Under the pieces are notes generated by a model. The model did no database searches. It had not been told where the DNA came from and was given only the letters and a program-made list of their open reading frames with translations. A stretch of 25,361 bases of DNA from Thermoplasmata archaeon (lineage in GTDB: Archaea; Thermoplasmatota; Thermoplasmata; Thermoplasmatales; Thermoplasmataceae). Position numbers and translations under genes: made by a program. The DNA is taken from assembly GCA_021835265.1 (NCBI GenBank), contig JAKBQK010000401.1:1-25361 (forward strand). Reading direction: 5' to 3'. Below, piece after piece: positions 7,600-15,670 of the stretch. How positions within the stretch are numbered: the first letter of the stretch is position 1; each line of letters begins with the position of its first letter.

Positions 7600-9738
7600 T
7601 CAAAGTATTTTGACCCAAGTGGTCATGCTCCCTGGTCTTCTCTTTGATTCTCTTTTTTCTGAAATCCATTTATCATCTTGTTTTCCGCCTGATAAGGCAT
7701 TCATTACTATAGAAACTAAGTGATAGGCCTGTTGAAATCTTTCATCCTCATCGGTAACTCCAACCTGAACTTCAGCAATCCTCTTTTGTATCTCGATCCA
7801 AGGAATCCCATTAGTCTTAATTTTATCCATAAATTCAAGATCCTGAGATAAATTTTTGACTGCTTTCCTCACGTAAATATCCATTATGTCTATTCCCTCT
7901 TCCTCGTCGGGAGCAGGAACTTCTCCTTCAACATTTACTTCCCTATGGATGTATGTATCTTTGGCCATTTCACGAAGTTCTTTTTTAAATTGTTCGCTCA
8001 TTGACTTTGCATAAACATTTTCAGTCTTCTTGTTATAATTAGGATCTAAAGGTGAATACATATCTTCGAAGGAGAGCACTCTTATAGGGATAGGATAGGC
8101 ATGTCCACTTGCGCTACTCCAAAAGACTCCGTTTCCTTGAATCGGCTCATTAAGCAAGCTCGATAGAATATCAGAACTGAAATTTGAATTAGCCTTTTTT
8201 ACATTGTTTAGGTCGCCCTGAGATAATAGGTGGAAGACAAACCAATTATCCCCTTGGCTAAGAAGTTGCCAGGAAATACTCCCAGGTTGTTGCGTAATCA
8301 GAACTGCTCCTAAGTCATATTTTCTCCCTTCTTTTACCCACGAAACATATGGACCTTCTCCTGTAGAGACCGATGATTCGCCTAAAACAGATTGAGCTTC
8401 TTCGACAACCATTATTACTGGTATTGTGTCTGGATTAGGTTTTGTAAACTCTCCTTGGTTATGTTCAAATATCTTCTGTAGTATCAGTCCAGAAAGTATC
8501 AGAGATGATGTTCCTCTTACCTGAGAAACATCTACGATACAGAGTTTCCCATCCTTTAGAGATGAAAGTAACATATCCATCATAAGACTGCTTGGATCAT
8601 GCAACATCTTGACTATAGTTGTCATGTTAGCTCTAGCTGCGTAGATTTCAGCTTCTTGCTGTTCTGGTTTGAGTCCTAAAATTTCACCTATTTTATCTTC
8701 TTCAGCAAAATTCCCCGATTTATGTATTATATCTACAAGATCACGCCAACTTTGGTCGTTAAGTCCTTTAAGTTTTCTCACATTTTGCTGATCCTGCTTC
8801 TCGGGAGACAAGGCGATTGAAATCACATCTGAAGGTTTCAGTCTCCTAATATCTAATTTAACATTACCAGCAACAAAGGATCCATAAAACGGACTCGGTG
8901 CACCACGTTGAGTAAATACAACTATCTTGTCCTTCAATTCAGGCACGTCACAAAGTCCTGGTCTGCCCTTGTCATCCGGCCAGAAATATTCACCATCTGG
9001 ATCAAACAATACTGTGCCTACAGGTACTTGTTTGCCTGCTCGCTTCTGTACGGTAGGTGTTTCTTTGTATAGATTACTAAACAACAATTTTATCAAATTG
9101 GACTTTCCAAAACCCGCCCTTGCAAAAACGAATGTCCTGCGAGAAATTAAACTTGAAATCTCAAATTTTGGGGTCACTTTAGGTCCTATTATCCTCATCC
9201 AATCCAACTGTTTTAATCGCTTGTCTCCCTTTGCATATATGAACTCGCCAAGTGCAAGCCAGCCTATCTCAGCGCCTTTGGAGTTCTCACTCGTAATTTC
9301 CTTTAGCACTTCATCCGAAAGAAATGCAACATTGCTTCCTACATGTGGCAGCCTTCTATGAGATGGAGCATAGACAATTGATCCATTGACTGATCTAAGA
9401 ATTCCTAGAACTCTAATATTGACTCTATATTTTAAGTACTGTTCCCTTAGATCCTCCGGAATTTTCCGGTTATCAGCTACAGTTCTCAACCCATAATCTT
9501 CACCCGCCCCACTCGCCAACCTACCCTCTGCCGATAAAGAAGTAATCCTACCCAAGACGCCCTCGTTCTCGTCTTCTAACTGCACGAGAAGGAATTGACC
9601 ATGCATCGGGATACTTTGAAAGTCACTTCTATATGGTAGGACTAGGTCTGCATGAAACTCGAGTCCCCCTTCGCTAAAACCTTTAAAAATGCCTATGTTA
9701 TTTTTCTCATCAAATAGCTTCACTGATATCGTCTCCAT
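7600..9738 (-). CDS. herA: HerA-type hexameric DNA translocase (FtsK/HerA ATPase)
   Basis: This 712-residue ATPase is expected to form a ring that pumps double-stranded DNA and works with NurA. Residues 1-190 form a beta-rich HAS-barrel-like N-terminus. Walker A is ARAGFGKSN (about 208-216), followed by LFDPDGEY. Walker B is VIMVVEEAQS (about 440-449) with the EE pair typical of HerA, and LITQQPGSIS is the glutamine sensor region. A C-terminal extension of about 130 residues goes beyond the usual length of about 500. It overlaps NurA by 19 bases if it starts at the ATG at 9738. A GTG at 9723 with GGAGA eight bases before it would give a GTGA overlap with the NurA stop and a 707-residue protein, and is just as likely. 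The last codons abut the dead insertion sequence, so the native C-terminus may differ slightly. Confidence 0.92.
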   Translation of the reverse strand: METISVKLFDEKNNIGIFKGFSEGGLEFHADLVLPYRSDFQSIPMHGQFLLVQLEDENEGVLGRITSLSAEGRLASGAGEDYGLRTVADNRKIPEDLREQYLKYRVNIRVLGILRSVNGSIVYAPSHRRLPHVGSNVAFLSDEVLKEITSENSKGAEIGWLALGEFIYAKGDKRLKQLDWMRIIGPKVTPKFEISSLISRRTFVFARAGFGKSNLIKLLFSNLYKETPTVQKRAGKQVPVGTVLFDPDGEYFWPDDKGRPGLCDVPELKDKIVVFTQRGAPSPFYGSFVAGNVKLDIRRLKPSDVISIALSPEKQDQQNVRKLKGLNDQSWRDLVDIIHKSGNFAEEDKIGEILGLKPEQQEAEIYAARANMTTIVKMLHDPSSLMMDMLLSSLKDGKLCIVDVSQVRGTSSLILSGLILQKIFEHNQGEFTKPNPDTIPVIMVVEEAQSVLGESSVSTGEGPYVSWVKEGRKYDLGAVLITQQPGSISWQLLSQGDNWFVFHLLSQGDLNNVKKANSNFSSDILSSLLNEPIQGNGVFWSSASGHAYPIPIRVLSFEDMYSPLDPNYNKKTENVYAKSMSEQFKKELREMAKDTYIHREVNVEGEVPAPDEEEGIDIMDIYVRKAVKNLSQDLEFMDKIKTNGIPWIEIQKRIAEVQVGVTDEDERFQQAYHLVSIVMNALSGGKQDDKWISEKRESKRRPGSMTTWVKIL

Positions 9739-10877
9739 GTAAAATCTTGTGTGAATAGGAAATTATCCAAACGAGAAGAACTGTTAGGTTCAACAATATT
9801 CCTAACTGCCTTCAATACCTCATCTTGCAAGACATCCAGATCCAAGTCAACTACCTGAGCAAACTTGTCCGCGTTTTGGAGGCACTTCGGATAGTATGGG
9901 ATTGGAAAACCATCTTGTGCGTCCGCGAGTAAATGAGAAAATATCTGTTGGCATTTGTCAGTTTGGGAAGAGAGTATATCTACTGGCCAGACAGTATCGC
10001 CTACATTTGGTCCAAACCTAACAAAATACATGTCTCCTGCGTTAAATTTTGGGCTTTCGCCTTCGCTTCCAGATGCCTCCTGTCCTTTAGCCCATTCCTG
10101 CCATCTGTACGCCTCAGCTTCCATTTTTCTTGGAATTCTGACATACCTGGCTTCGTGAGCAGGCAGAATATCTTCAAGGGCAATTGCTAATCCATATCTT
10201 TCTATTACTTTGCTATGTTTTGCTAACCCAACTAAATATATATTTCTATGATCTTCCTTCTTTATTCGGTTAATAGAATCTGTTATTTTTTCGGCCATCC
10301 TGATGAATAAATCTCCGCGAAAAATCTTGCTTCTAAGCAACCCATCGCGAACTAGAAGCGTATCTGTTGCAAATTCTTTATGGCAAATCATCTCATATAA
10401 TACTGCCCACTCGCTTAAGTCTCTATACACTTGGACCCAGGAATTACTTACTTTTTGAGGTTGTTCTCTTATTGTCTTTCCACTAGGAATCATGCTGCTA
10501 AGTTCGCTAAGTGTGGATACTCCAAGGTCTTGCATCAGCCATCCGAGAGGAGTACGTGGTTCTCTCTTGGAGTCGAATTGTCTTAAACTTAACTGATCTG
10601 TATCCGTTACTGGAGAGACCGCATCTAGAAACATTTGCTTTCCATACGAATCTACAACCCTGACTAATTGGACATAGAAAGGATCAAAGGTAAGTTTGTT
10701 ATTTCCTCCATCACTTGCTACTAAAGAAATAGACGTAGTCGATCTTGATTTAATAGTCTTGACTTGATCTCTTAATAATTTAACTTCTTCTCTCAAGTCT
10801 TCTAGAAGTTTCCTTTGAGCAAAGGTGCATTTTTGTATGGCTTCTCTTATCTCTGGTAAACTTGTAGCATCAAACAT
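9720..10877 (-). CDS. nurA: NurA-family nuclease
   Basis: This 385-residue protein is the nuclease partner of HerA. NurA proteins are manganese-dependent nucleases with an RNase H-like fold that cut DNA fed to them by HerA. The N-terminal 45 residues are a predicted coiled coil. The NurA signature follows: SLVASDGGNN with D56, the metal ligand segment LLVRDGLLRSKIF with D178, IYLVGLAKHSKVIERYG (213-229), and the late YP..L..AD motif in YPKCLQNADKF. It begins two bases after the methyltransferase stop and overlaps HerA, so the three are translated together. In hyperthermophilic archaea nurA-herA sits with rad50-mre11 for end resection; here it sits with a methyltransferase instead, which argues for a defence role. 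Family call strong, role inferred. Confidence 0.85.
   Translation of the reverse strand: MFDATSLPEIREAIQKCTFAQRKLLEDLREEVKLLRDQVKTIKSRSTTSISLVASDGGNNKLTFDPFYVQLVRVVDSYGKQMFLDAVSPVTDTDQLSLRQFDSKREPRTPLGWLMQDLGVSTLSELSSMIPSGKTIREQPQKVSNSWVQVYRDLSEWAVLYEMICHKEFATDTLLVRDGLLRSKIFRGDLFIRMAEKITDSINRIKKEDHRNIYLVGLAKHSKVIERYGLAIALEDILPAHEARYVRIPRKMEAEAYRWQEWAKGQEASGSEGESPKFNAGDMYFVRFGPNVGDTVWPVDILSSQTDKCQQIFSHLLADAQDGFPIPYYPKCLQNADKFAQVVDLDLDVLQDEVLKAVRNIVEPNSSSRLDNFLFTQDFTWRRYQ
9732..9736 (-). promoter_or_regulatory. Possible ribosome site for an alternative HerA GTG start
   Basis: The minus strand reads GGAGA, eight bases before GTG at 9723. That GTG shares bases with the NurA TGA stop (GTGA), a common arrangement for coupled translation. 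Confidence 0.35.
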
Positions 10878-10879
10878 AA

Positions 10880-12061
10880 TTAACTGACCTTCCTAGCGTA
10901 AACATCTATTTCTTCCAATGAACTTTTCATCGTAGGCCAAAATTGCTTTGATTGTCTTCGTCCATCATCTGAAAAACCTGCTCCCTCAATTTTCTCAATG
11001 ATCCAATCTGATCCATTACATTCGAGTGATCTTTGTATAAGACCTTTAAAATCATATGGTTTATACGGGAGTGAGCCAAATCTAATAATAAGACTAGCAC
11101 CTATTTCGGATACGGCCGATACGTTTTTCCACACGGACTTGAGATCGCTCTCAAACTTTTGGATTGATCCGGAAGCAAGTCGGTTTTTTGAACGATAATC
11201 AGGGTATTCTGGTCCGCCAACAAACCACTCTCTTAACCACTGATTTATCCCATAATCATTCATCCCAAGATAAGGTGGCGAGGTTATTATCCATTTAAAT
11301 TTCTTATCAATTCGATTTGTAAAATCCTTACGTGAGTCATGAAGATAAGCATTTCCCTCTGTTTTACTAGGTAAATTTGAATAAAACCGTCTTGCTCTTG
11401 CCTCTATCACTTTTAGAACACTAATTCGAGCAGGAGCCAACTTGTTTTTTTTCCAAAATCGAATTGCTGAGTCAGGTTTAGTGGTATAGGTTCTAGGCAT
11501 TTGATTGGAAAAATAAGATTGCGTGTATTTTCCCATTGGTCCATGTAATGCGCCAAGCATCAGTCCTCGAAGGGCAATTCTAGCATCTGACTTACAATCA
11601 TTTAAGAGACTATTTCTAATATTACAAATATCAGTGAGTGTTTCACGATCAAAAGCGAGATCCCAAAATTCACCTTCTGGATTGGTGAAAATTTTAGAAT
11701 TTTTGGAATTTATTATATTTTTTGCTTCTTTTAATATACTTTCTGGAGTTGGATTTACTAATTTTGACTTTGTGATCGCAACTGCTACCAGATCGGCATC
11801 TATCCCAATGCTGTTTAAGCCCAATAATCGACAGGCATACATTGTAGTACCTCTTCCACAAAATGGATCCAATACCCAGTCATTCATGCGAGCTTTTTTT
11901 AACATGCTTAGTGGAAATTGTATTGGAAACATAGTGTAATAAGGTGCAATGGCGTTCAAGGTTAGAAGTTGTTTTGGGATTAAGGTAAAAACATGGGTAT
12001 TTGTACCTTTGGCCCTAGTTGCCTGAGTACTATCATTATCAAAATATTCTTCATTTTTCAT
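10880..12061 (-). CDS. DNA amino-methyltransferase, gamma-like order (likely N4-cytosine)
   Basis: This 393-residue AdoMet-dependent DNA methyltransferase has motif I DPFCGRGTT (65-73), then IGIDAD (85-90), and the catalytic motif IV TSPPY (about 260-264). Motif I before motif IV is opposite to the order in the other methyltransferase of this window, so the two are distantly related enzymes with probably different targets. SPPY favours N4-methylcytosine. The region between the motifs (about 95-255) and the last 100 residues should contain target recognition. It is the first gene of a tight operon with NurA (two-base gap) and HerA (overlap). The role is inferred as protecting self DNA from the NurA-HerA machine, like the M subunit of a restriction-modification system. 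Confidence 0.88.
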   Translation of the reverse strand: MKNEEYFDNDSTQATRAKGTNTHVFTLIPKQLLTLNAIAPYYTMFPIQFPLSMLKKARMNDWVLDPFCGRGTTMYACRLLGLNSIGIDADLVAVAITKSKLVNPTPESILKEAKNIINSKNSKIFTNPEGEFWDLAFDRETLTDICNIRNSLLNDCKSDARIALRGLMLGALHGPMGKYTQSYFSNQMPRTYTTKPDSAIRFWKKNKLAPARISVLKVIEARARRFYSNLPSKTEGNAYLHDSRKDFTNRIDKKFKWIITSPPYLGMNDYGINQWLREWFVGGPEYPDYRSKNRLASGSIQKFESDLKSVWKNVSAVSEIGASLIIRFGSLPYKPYDFKGLIQRSLECNGSDWIIEKIEGAGFSDDGRRQSKQFWPTMKSSLEEIDVYARKVS

Positions 12062-12098
12062 TTAAACCACATTGGTTCTGATCCTAATTAACTTCAAC

Positions 12099-12118
12099 GC
12101 TTTATAGGAAATATATAG
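12099..12118 (-). promoter_or_regulatory. TATA-rich promoter of the methyltransferase-NurA-HerA operon
   Basis: The minus strand holds CTATATAT and CCTATAAAG in one 20-base AT stretch, about 40-55 bases before the ATG at 12061. A start about 25 bases after the second box gives a leader of roughly 15-20 bases. No operator palindrome is evident. Confidence 0.4.
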
Positions 12119-12269
12119 TATATGGTATATTTTAAAATTTTCGTAATATTAATCTAATGATACTTGAAAACTTAAGTAAGAGGTTTTAGGAAGACCCCAC
12201 AAATTATTTTACCAGTTCTTGTGAAGCAATAGATAAAAATACGTGTGAAGTAAACTAAACAGAACATGC

Positions 12270-12837
12270 AACTTGTAAAACGTCATGTTATTGATTGCAA
12301 AAGGCTGCTCCGCTGAAGAAATTGGAAAAGAAACAAAAAAACAGGAAGACAATATACAGTTATGCAAAGGACTTTGGACTAACAATCTGAGAAGATCCAA
12401 GACCTCCCGATAAACAAAAGTTATCAGATGCTGTAAAGCCCAGTGCTGATGATCTAGAGACGCAGAAGCTTGACCTATAGGAGGAAATCAAGGTAGGCAT
12501 AACAAAGAATAATTCCAAGGTCATGGGCGAGAAGTTTGCGGATCTGACCATCGAACGCGAGCTTCAGATGCGTAAAATCGTTCTTACCCTAGAGAAGCAC
12601 GTGGCGACATTTGAGTCTGTAGAGGATAGGGCCTTTCAAGGGAGAAATGAAAAAGGCAGATCAACAAAGATGAATACGGCCGGTTATGAAGTAAGTGAGG
12701 ACACACAGGCGTTACAGTACCACCGGCAGCGCGACTACTTGAGTCTTAATGTGATAATATCAGATGCTTTAATAAATCGTGGATACTTAATCCAAGAAGG
12801 AAAGATCAAAATGGAGAACATCTGCGTTTATCTGTAA
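12270..12837 (+). pseudogene. Decayed gene, possible HTH DNA-binding protein
   Basis: A protein-like reading can be followed with breaks. NVMLLIAKGCSAEEIGKETK resembles an HTH start. A frame change leads to RKTIYSYAKDFGLTI, a TGA at 12388, PRPPDKQKLSDAVKPSADDL, a TAG at 12478, and EEIKVGITKNNSKV. The remaining open part is the 104-codon frame 12523-12837 (MGEKFADLTIERELQMRKIV, later FESVEDRAF). Two stops and one frameshift mark it as dead. It sits between the promoter of the methyltransferase operon and a winged-helix-like gene on the other strand. The original function is unknown. Confidence 0.45.
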
Positions 12838-12887
12838 TTATAATCATGATTGACAAACGTATGACACTAATTCAGTACTATGGGCTT

Positions 12888-13277
12888 TTAGGACTCTTTT
12901 ACTTGAATTGTACTAATAGTTGCCAGCATGCCACGCGGGACTTTGTATTGTTCAATAACCCATTCGCTGAATACAGGGCTAAGTCTGTAATTTCTCTTAT
13001 TACCAGTTTTTTCGATTTCAACAAGACCTGCTTCAGATGAATGATTTAGGCCATGTGTGATTAAGGCGTATGAGCCATTAAAACCTTTTTCCTGTGCTTT
13101 ACTTAAAATTTTTTTGAGATTGTAGTATCCTTCTTTGTTATTATCATCGTATAAGTCGGCTAAAGAAAGGAGCGCATAGAGCCTGGAAAACTTATCATCC
13201 GATTCCCTAATCATGTTACTAATTACGTCGTATGTGTACTGCTTCTTAAGCTCACGTAAGTATTTGGTTAGCCTCAC
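12888..13277 (-). CDS. Small winged-helix-like protein, 129 residues
   Basis: I start this at the GTG at 13277 (VRLTKYLRELKKQ) because a strong TATA-like TTATATTTAT lies at 13311-13320, about 26 bases before a start near 13289. The longest frame opens at another GTG at 13358, which lies upstream of that box. The protein is helical, with an Arg/Lys-rich N-terminus. At the C-terminus KGFNGSYALITHGLNHSSEA is followed by GLVEIEKTGNKRNYRLSP, which looks like a winged-helix recognition helix and wing. It may be a transcription regulator. It stands alone; the neighbours are a dead gene and a doubtful ORF. Confidence 0.5.
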   Translation of the reverse strand: MRLTKYLRELKKQYTYDVISNMIRESDDKFSRLYALLSLADLYDDNNKEGYYNLKKILSKAQEKGFNGSYALITHGLNHSSEAGLVEIEKTGNKRNYRLSPVFSEWVIEQYKVPRGMLATISTIQVKES

Positions 13278-13310
13278 TCGTACCGTTGCCTTAAGACCAA
13301 AATAAAAGAG

Positions 13311-13320
13311 ATAAATATAA
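13311..13320 (-). promoter_or_regulatory. TATA box that decides the start of the winged-helix-like gene
   Basis: The minus strand reads TTATATTTAT. It predicts transcription from about 13289 and so favours translation from the GTG at 13277 over the upstream GTG. Confidence 0.4.
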
Positions 13321-13528
13321 TAATTTCGAATATAAATTAAAAGCTGCACAATTTTCACTCATCAACCTGTAATCTACAATTATGTTCATGCACTTTAATA
13401 AAATTTAAGCAAGAGGTCGTAAACAAGGCTTTACTTAGAATTTTTCTCATGCGCCATTGTGCAGGATTTAGTATACGATATGATACAAGACTTGTATATC
13501 CATTAAGAGGGTTTTTGGAAATCCTCAT

Positions 13529-13765
13529 ATGGTTATCGATAGACCAGTTCTTGAATACTTTGGAATAAAGAACTATGGCACAGCGTTAGATAATTATGAT
13601 AAAATTGTTAACAAATCACGTTCATACTCCGAAAAGTTCTATCTAAAAATGTGGCATGTTAATAAGGTCCATGCGATAGCTACTAATCATGACAAAATGA
13701 TTGCGAAAAAGCTCTGTGGTAGATGCAATTCTACAAATGCAAAGGATTATGAGTATCAATTCTGA
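13529..13765 (+). CDS. Doubtful small ORF, 78 residues
   Basis: This is an open frame starting MVIDRPVLEYFGIKNYGTA and ending CGRCNSTNAKDYEYQF. The lone CGRC pair could be half of a zinc site. There is no convincing ribosome site, no neighbour in the same direction and no family I recognise. The CGRC tail and basic middle would fit a remnant of a mobile-element protein. It may be a small gene or a fragment. Confidence 0.3.
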   Translation: MVIDRPVLEYFGIKNYGTALDNYDKIVNKSRSYSEKFYLKMWHVNKVHAIATNHDKMIAKKLCGRCNSTNAKDYEYQF

Positions 13766-14114
13766 GATGTCTAGTCCCCATTCGAGCGAAATCTAGGTTT
13801 TTTCCGAAACGATAGTACATGAACAATTGTTGACACAATTGATTATCTTACTCTTCTTGCATGCAGTATGAAGCTTAGTTAAGTGTTTGAGAGTCATTCC
13901 TTGCCAACGTAACTAGAATAATTTACAATTCACTGCAAAAAGAATACTGCAGAGCTGATAACCACCAAGAATTATTAAGGGCCCGATACCTATTTTGCTA
14001 AAAGAAGATAAACCAGAAAATGGACTAGTTAGTACACTCTCGTTTGCATATTATTCAAAACACATCTCATCAATTCGGGCTATTATTTACCACTGAGGTT
14101 CTAATGGAATTCTT
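13766..14114. other. Intergenic stretch with nothing recognised
   Basis: These 349 AT-rich bases lie between the small ORF and the end of the PD-(D/E)XK gene. I see no RNA gene, repeat or coding remnant. Confidence 0.5.
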
Positions 14115-15302
14115 TTAACCTGAACTTGAAGATAAATGTGAAATCTTAGCTAAAACGTCATCAAGCGAATCTTTTATTTCTTTTTCTATGTTCCTTACCT
14201 CAGATCTGATATTTTCAACAGCATCAGAAGCATTTGTACAATAAGTACGAATTGTCCTAAACTTCGAAATAGAATTGCCTATTTTCGTCATCTCATCCTT
14301 AACATCCAATGCTTTAAAAGATCTATCTGAATCGGCACCTAAAGACAATGCTCGGATTCTAGCCCACTTATAAGCTATATTTGCTAAATTATCATAATCG
14401 TTCTGACCAATACGCGATTTTAGCGCAACTACCAGGTATTTACCCTTATATTCATTGAACCACCCAACACTATCTGGTAAATCCTCCACATATTTCTCAA
14501 CAAAAATTCCATAGTCAGCGCCTCTGTTTTCAATCGCCTCATCCATTTCTTCAATTATTTTCGCTAGAGAATATTTAGATTCTTTCACCTCCAATACTAT
14601 TTTTTTATCGCTCCCTGACAGCTGGACAACAAAATCTCCTTTTTTACTGTTCTTTAATAGGCCCGGACGAGTGGATACATTATCGGGCACATCTCCATAA
14701 TTCTGTGCAATTTTCTCCAGGGCTGCCATGATCTCTGTTTCAAAGTCTGCACCTTTCAGAACAGTCTTTTCTTTTATGGAATCAGTAGCTTCCTTTATAC
14801 CAAGATCCTTTCTAATTTTTTCAATTGCGTCTAGCATCTCCTTCTTAAGCGACCACAAAGGCGAGTTCGACTTGTCAGGGTTAAATATCTCATTAATCAC
14901 CTTACCTTCCGGTCCGAAGTGTTCTGCAATAATCCTTGAGAAGTCGCCATTTTCCCCAAGCTTAGAATCTATGTAATTCCTTACCTGACCGCTTTCGCCA
15001 AAATATCTATCAATAACCATCTTCACTCTGCCATCTTCTCCAAAGGCCTGGTTTAATTGATGCTGAATCTCTGTATTCATGGAATTAAAGCTTTTTTCAA
15101 TATAGTCGATACGTTCGGTTGTTACCATTGCTTTCAAAGCAGTCACTCCGAGCCTTAGGGCTTTTTCTACCTCTACAAGCAGATTTTCAGGTCTTACACC
15201 TGAGAAGTAATTTCTAATTTCGTGATCAGTTATCCTCAAATTCTTAATCTGAAGGTATGAGTCATTCACTACAACCTCACTGTCATAGTTAAAAGAAGCC
15301 AT
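14115..15302 (-). CDS. PD-(D/E)XK-type nuclease with N-terminal 14-residue repeats
   Basis: This is a 395-residue protein in three parts. Residues 1-86 are helical. Residues 87-142 hold four 14-residue units of the form FGxxGxVxxxIxxx (FGEDGRV, FGESGQV, LGENGDF, FGPEGKV). Residues 183-297 form a PD-(D/E)XK-like domain: GADFETEI with E188/E190, KGDFVVQL with D223, and IVLEVKES with E238 and K240, followed by EAIENRGADYGIFV, a conserved helix-strand pattern of this fold. The C-terminal 70 residues are a coiled coil. The fold suggests a metal-dependent DNA nuclease, and the repeats could set oligomer size or length. It stands alone, divergent from a 63-residue gene, with a palindrome in the shared promoter. 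The nuclease call rests on motifs only; the cellular role is inferred as defence. Confidence 0.65.
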   Translation of the reverse strand: MASFNYDSEVVVNDSYLQIKNLRITDHEIRNYFSGVRPENLLVEVEKALRLGVTALKAMVTTERIDYIEKSFNSMNTEIQHQLNQAFGEDGRVKMVIDRYFGESGQVRNYIDSKLGENGDFSRIIAEHFGPEGKVINEIFNPDKSNSPLWSLKKEMLDAIEKIRKDLGIKEATDSIKEKTVLKGADFETEIMAALEKIAQNYGDVPDNVSTRPGLLKNSKKGDFVVQLSGSDKKIVLEVKESKYSLAKIIEEMDEAIENRGADYGIFVEKYVEDLPDSVGWFNEYKGKYLVVALKSRIGQNDYDNLANIAYKWARIRALSLGADSDRSFKALDVKDEMTKIGNSISKFRTIRTYCTNASDAVENIRSEVRNIEKEIKDSLDDVLAKISHLSSSSG

Positions 15303-15332
15303 AAGAGATTAAGGGATATTATGGATAATTAA

Positions 15333-15350
15333 CTTTCTATTTTTAGAAAG
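15333..15350. promoter_or_regulatory. Palindrome in the divergent promoter (possible operator)
   Basis: CTTTCTA (15333-15339), four T, TAGAAAG (15344-15350): perfect seven-base arms. It lies in the 107 bases between the divergent starts at 15302 and 15410 and overlaps a TATA-like AAAAATAG on the minus strand, so a bound repressor could shut the nuclease gene. Confidence 0.4.
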
Positions 15351-15409
15351 ATATTAACCTATTATCTTGGGGTTCGTTTTAATGCGGAATGCGCCATTGA
15401 GTTTCTGAT

Positions 15410-15601
15410 ATGGACGTTGCAGAAGCTTGGGACAAAATCTTGAATTATGCAAGAGCCGGCAAAATAATAAGCACACTTGCCACTAAAACTAATAATGTGG
15501 TTATACGCATGAACGATGATGAGCTTGTCCTTACGTCTGATTCACCTAAAGACAAAGAAAATCCGTCAATTCGGCATTTAAAGAGGGAGGATTTAAAATA
15601 G
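15410..15601 (+). CDS. Small protein, 63 residues, unknown
   Basis: The frame begins MDVAEAWDKILNYARAGKII and continues with a strand-rich segment (NNVVIRMNDDELVLTSD) and a charged tail. It resembles small archaeal proteins with one helix followed by a beta hairpin, but I cannot name a family. It diverges from the PD-(D/E)XK gene over a 107-base region with a palindrome, so it may be its regulator or antidote; that is inference from position. No ribosome site is evident, which fits a leaderless or short-leader message. Confidence 0.5.
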   Translation: MDVAEAWDKILNYARAGKIISTLATKTNNVVIRMNDDELVLTSDSPKDKENPSIRHLKREDLK

Positions 15602-15670
15602 GCGTTTGATCAATTAGTTAAAAATAGAGTATTGACTTTAAGTGACTTGTAACACACAAAATCACCACTT

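Noticed and set aside
4990..7700. Direct 13-base repeat CCTGATAAGGCAT at 4990-5002 and 7688-7700, considered as a possible element target or attachment site
   Set aside because: A few repeated 13-mers are expected by chance in 25 kb, the second copy lies inside HerA coding sequence, and neither copy flanks the element boundaries.
12846..13040. 64-codon plus-strand frame overlapping the winged-helix-like gene
   Set aside because: It is antisense to a frame with a better promoter and a coherent helix-turn-helix-like C-terminus.
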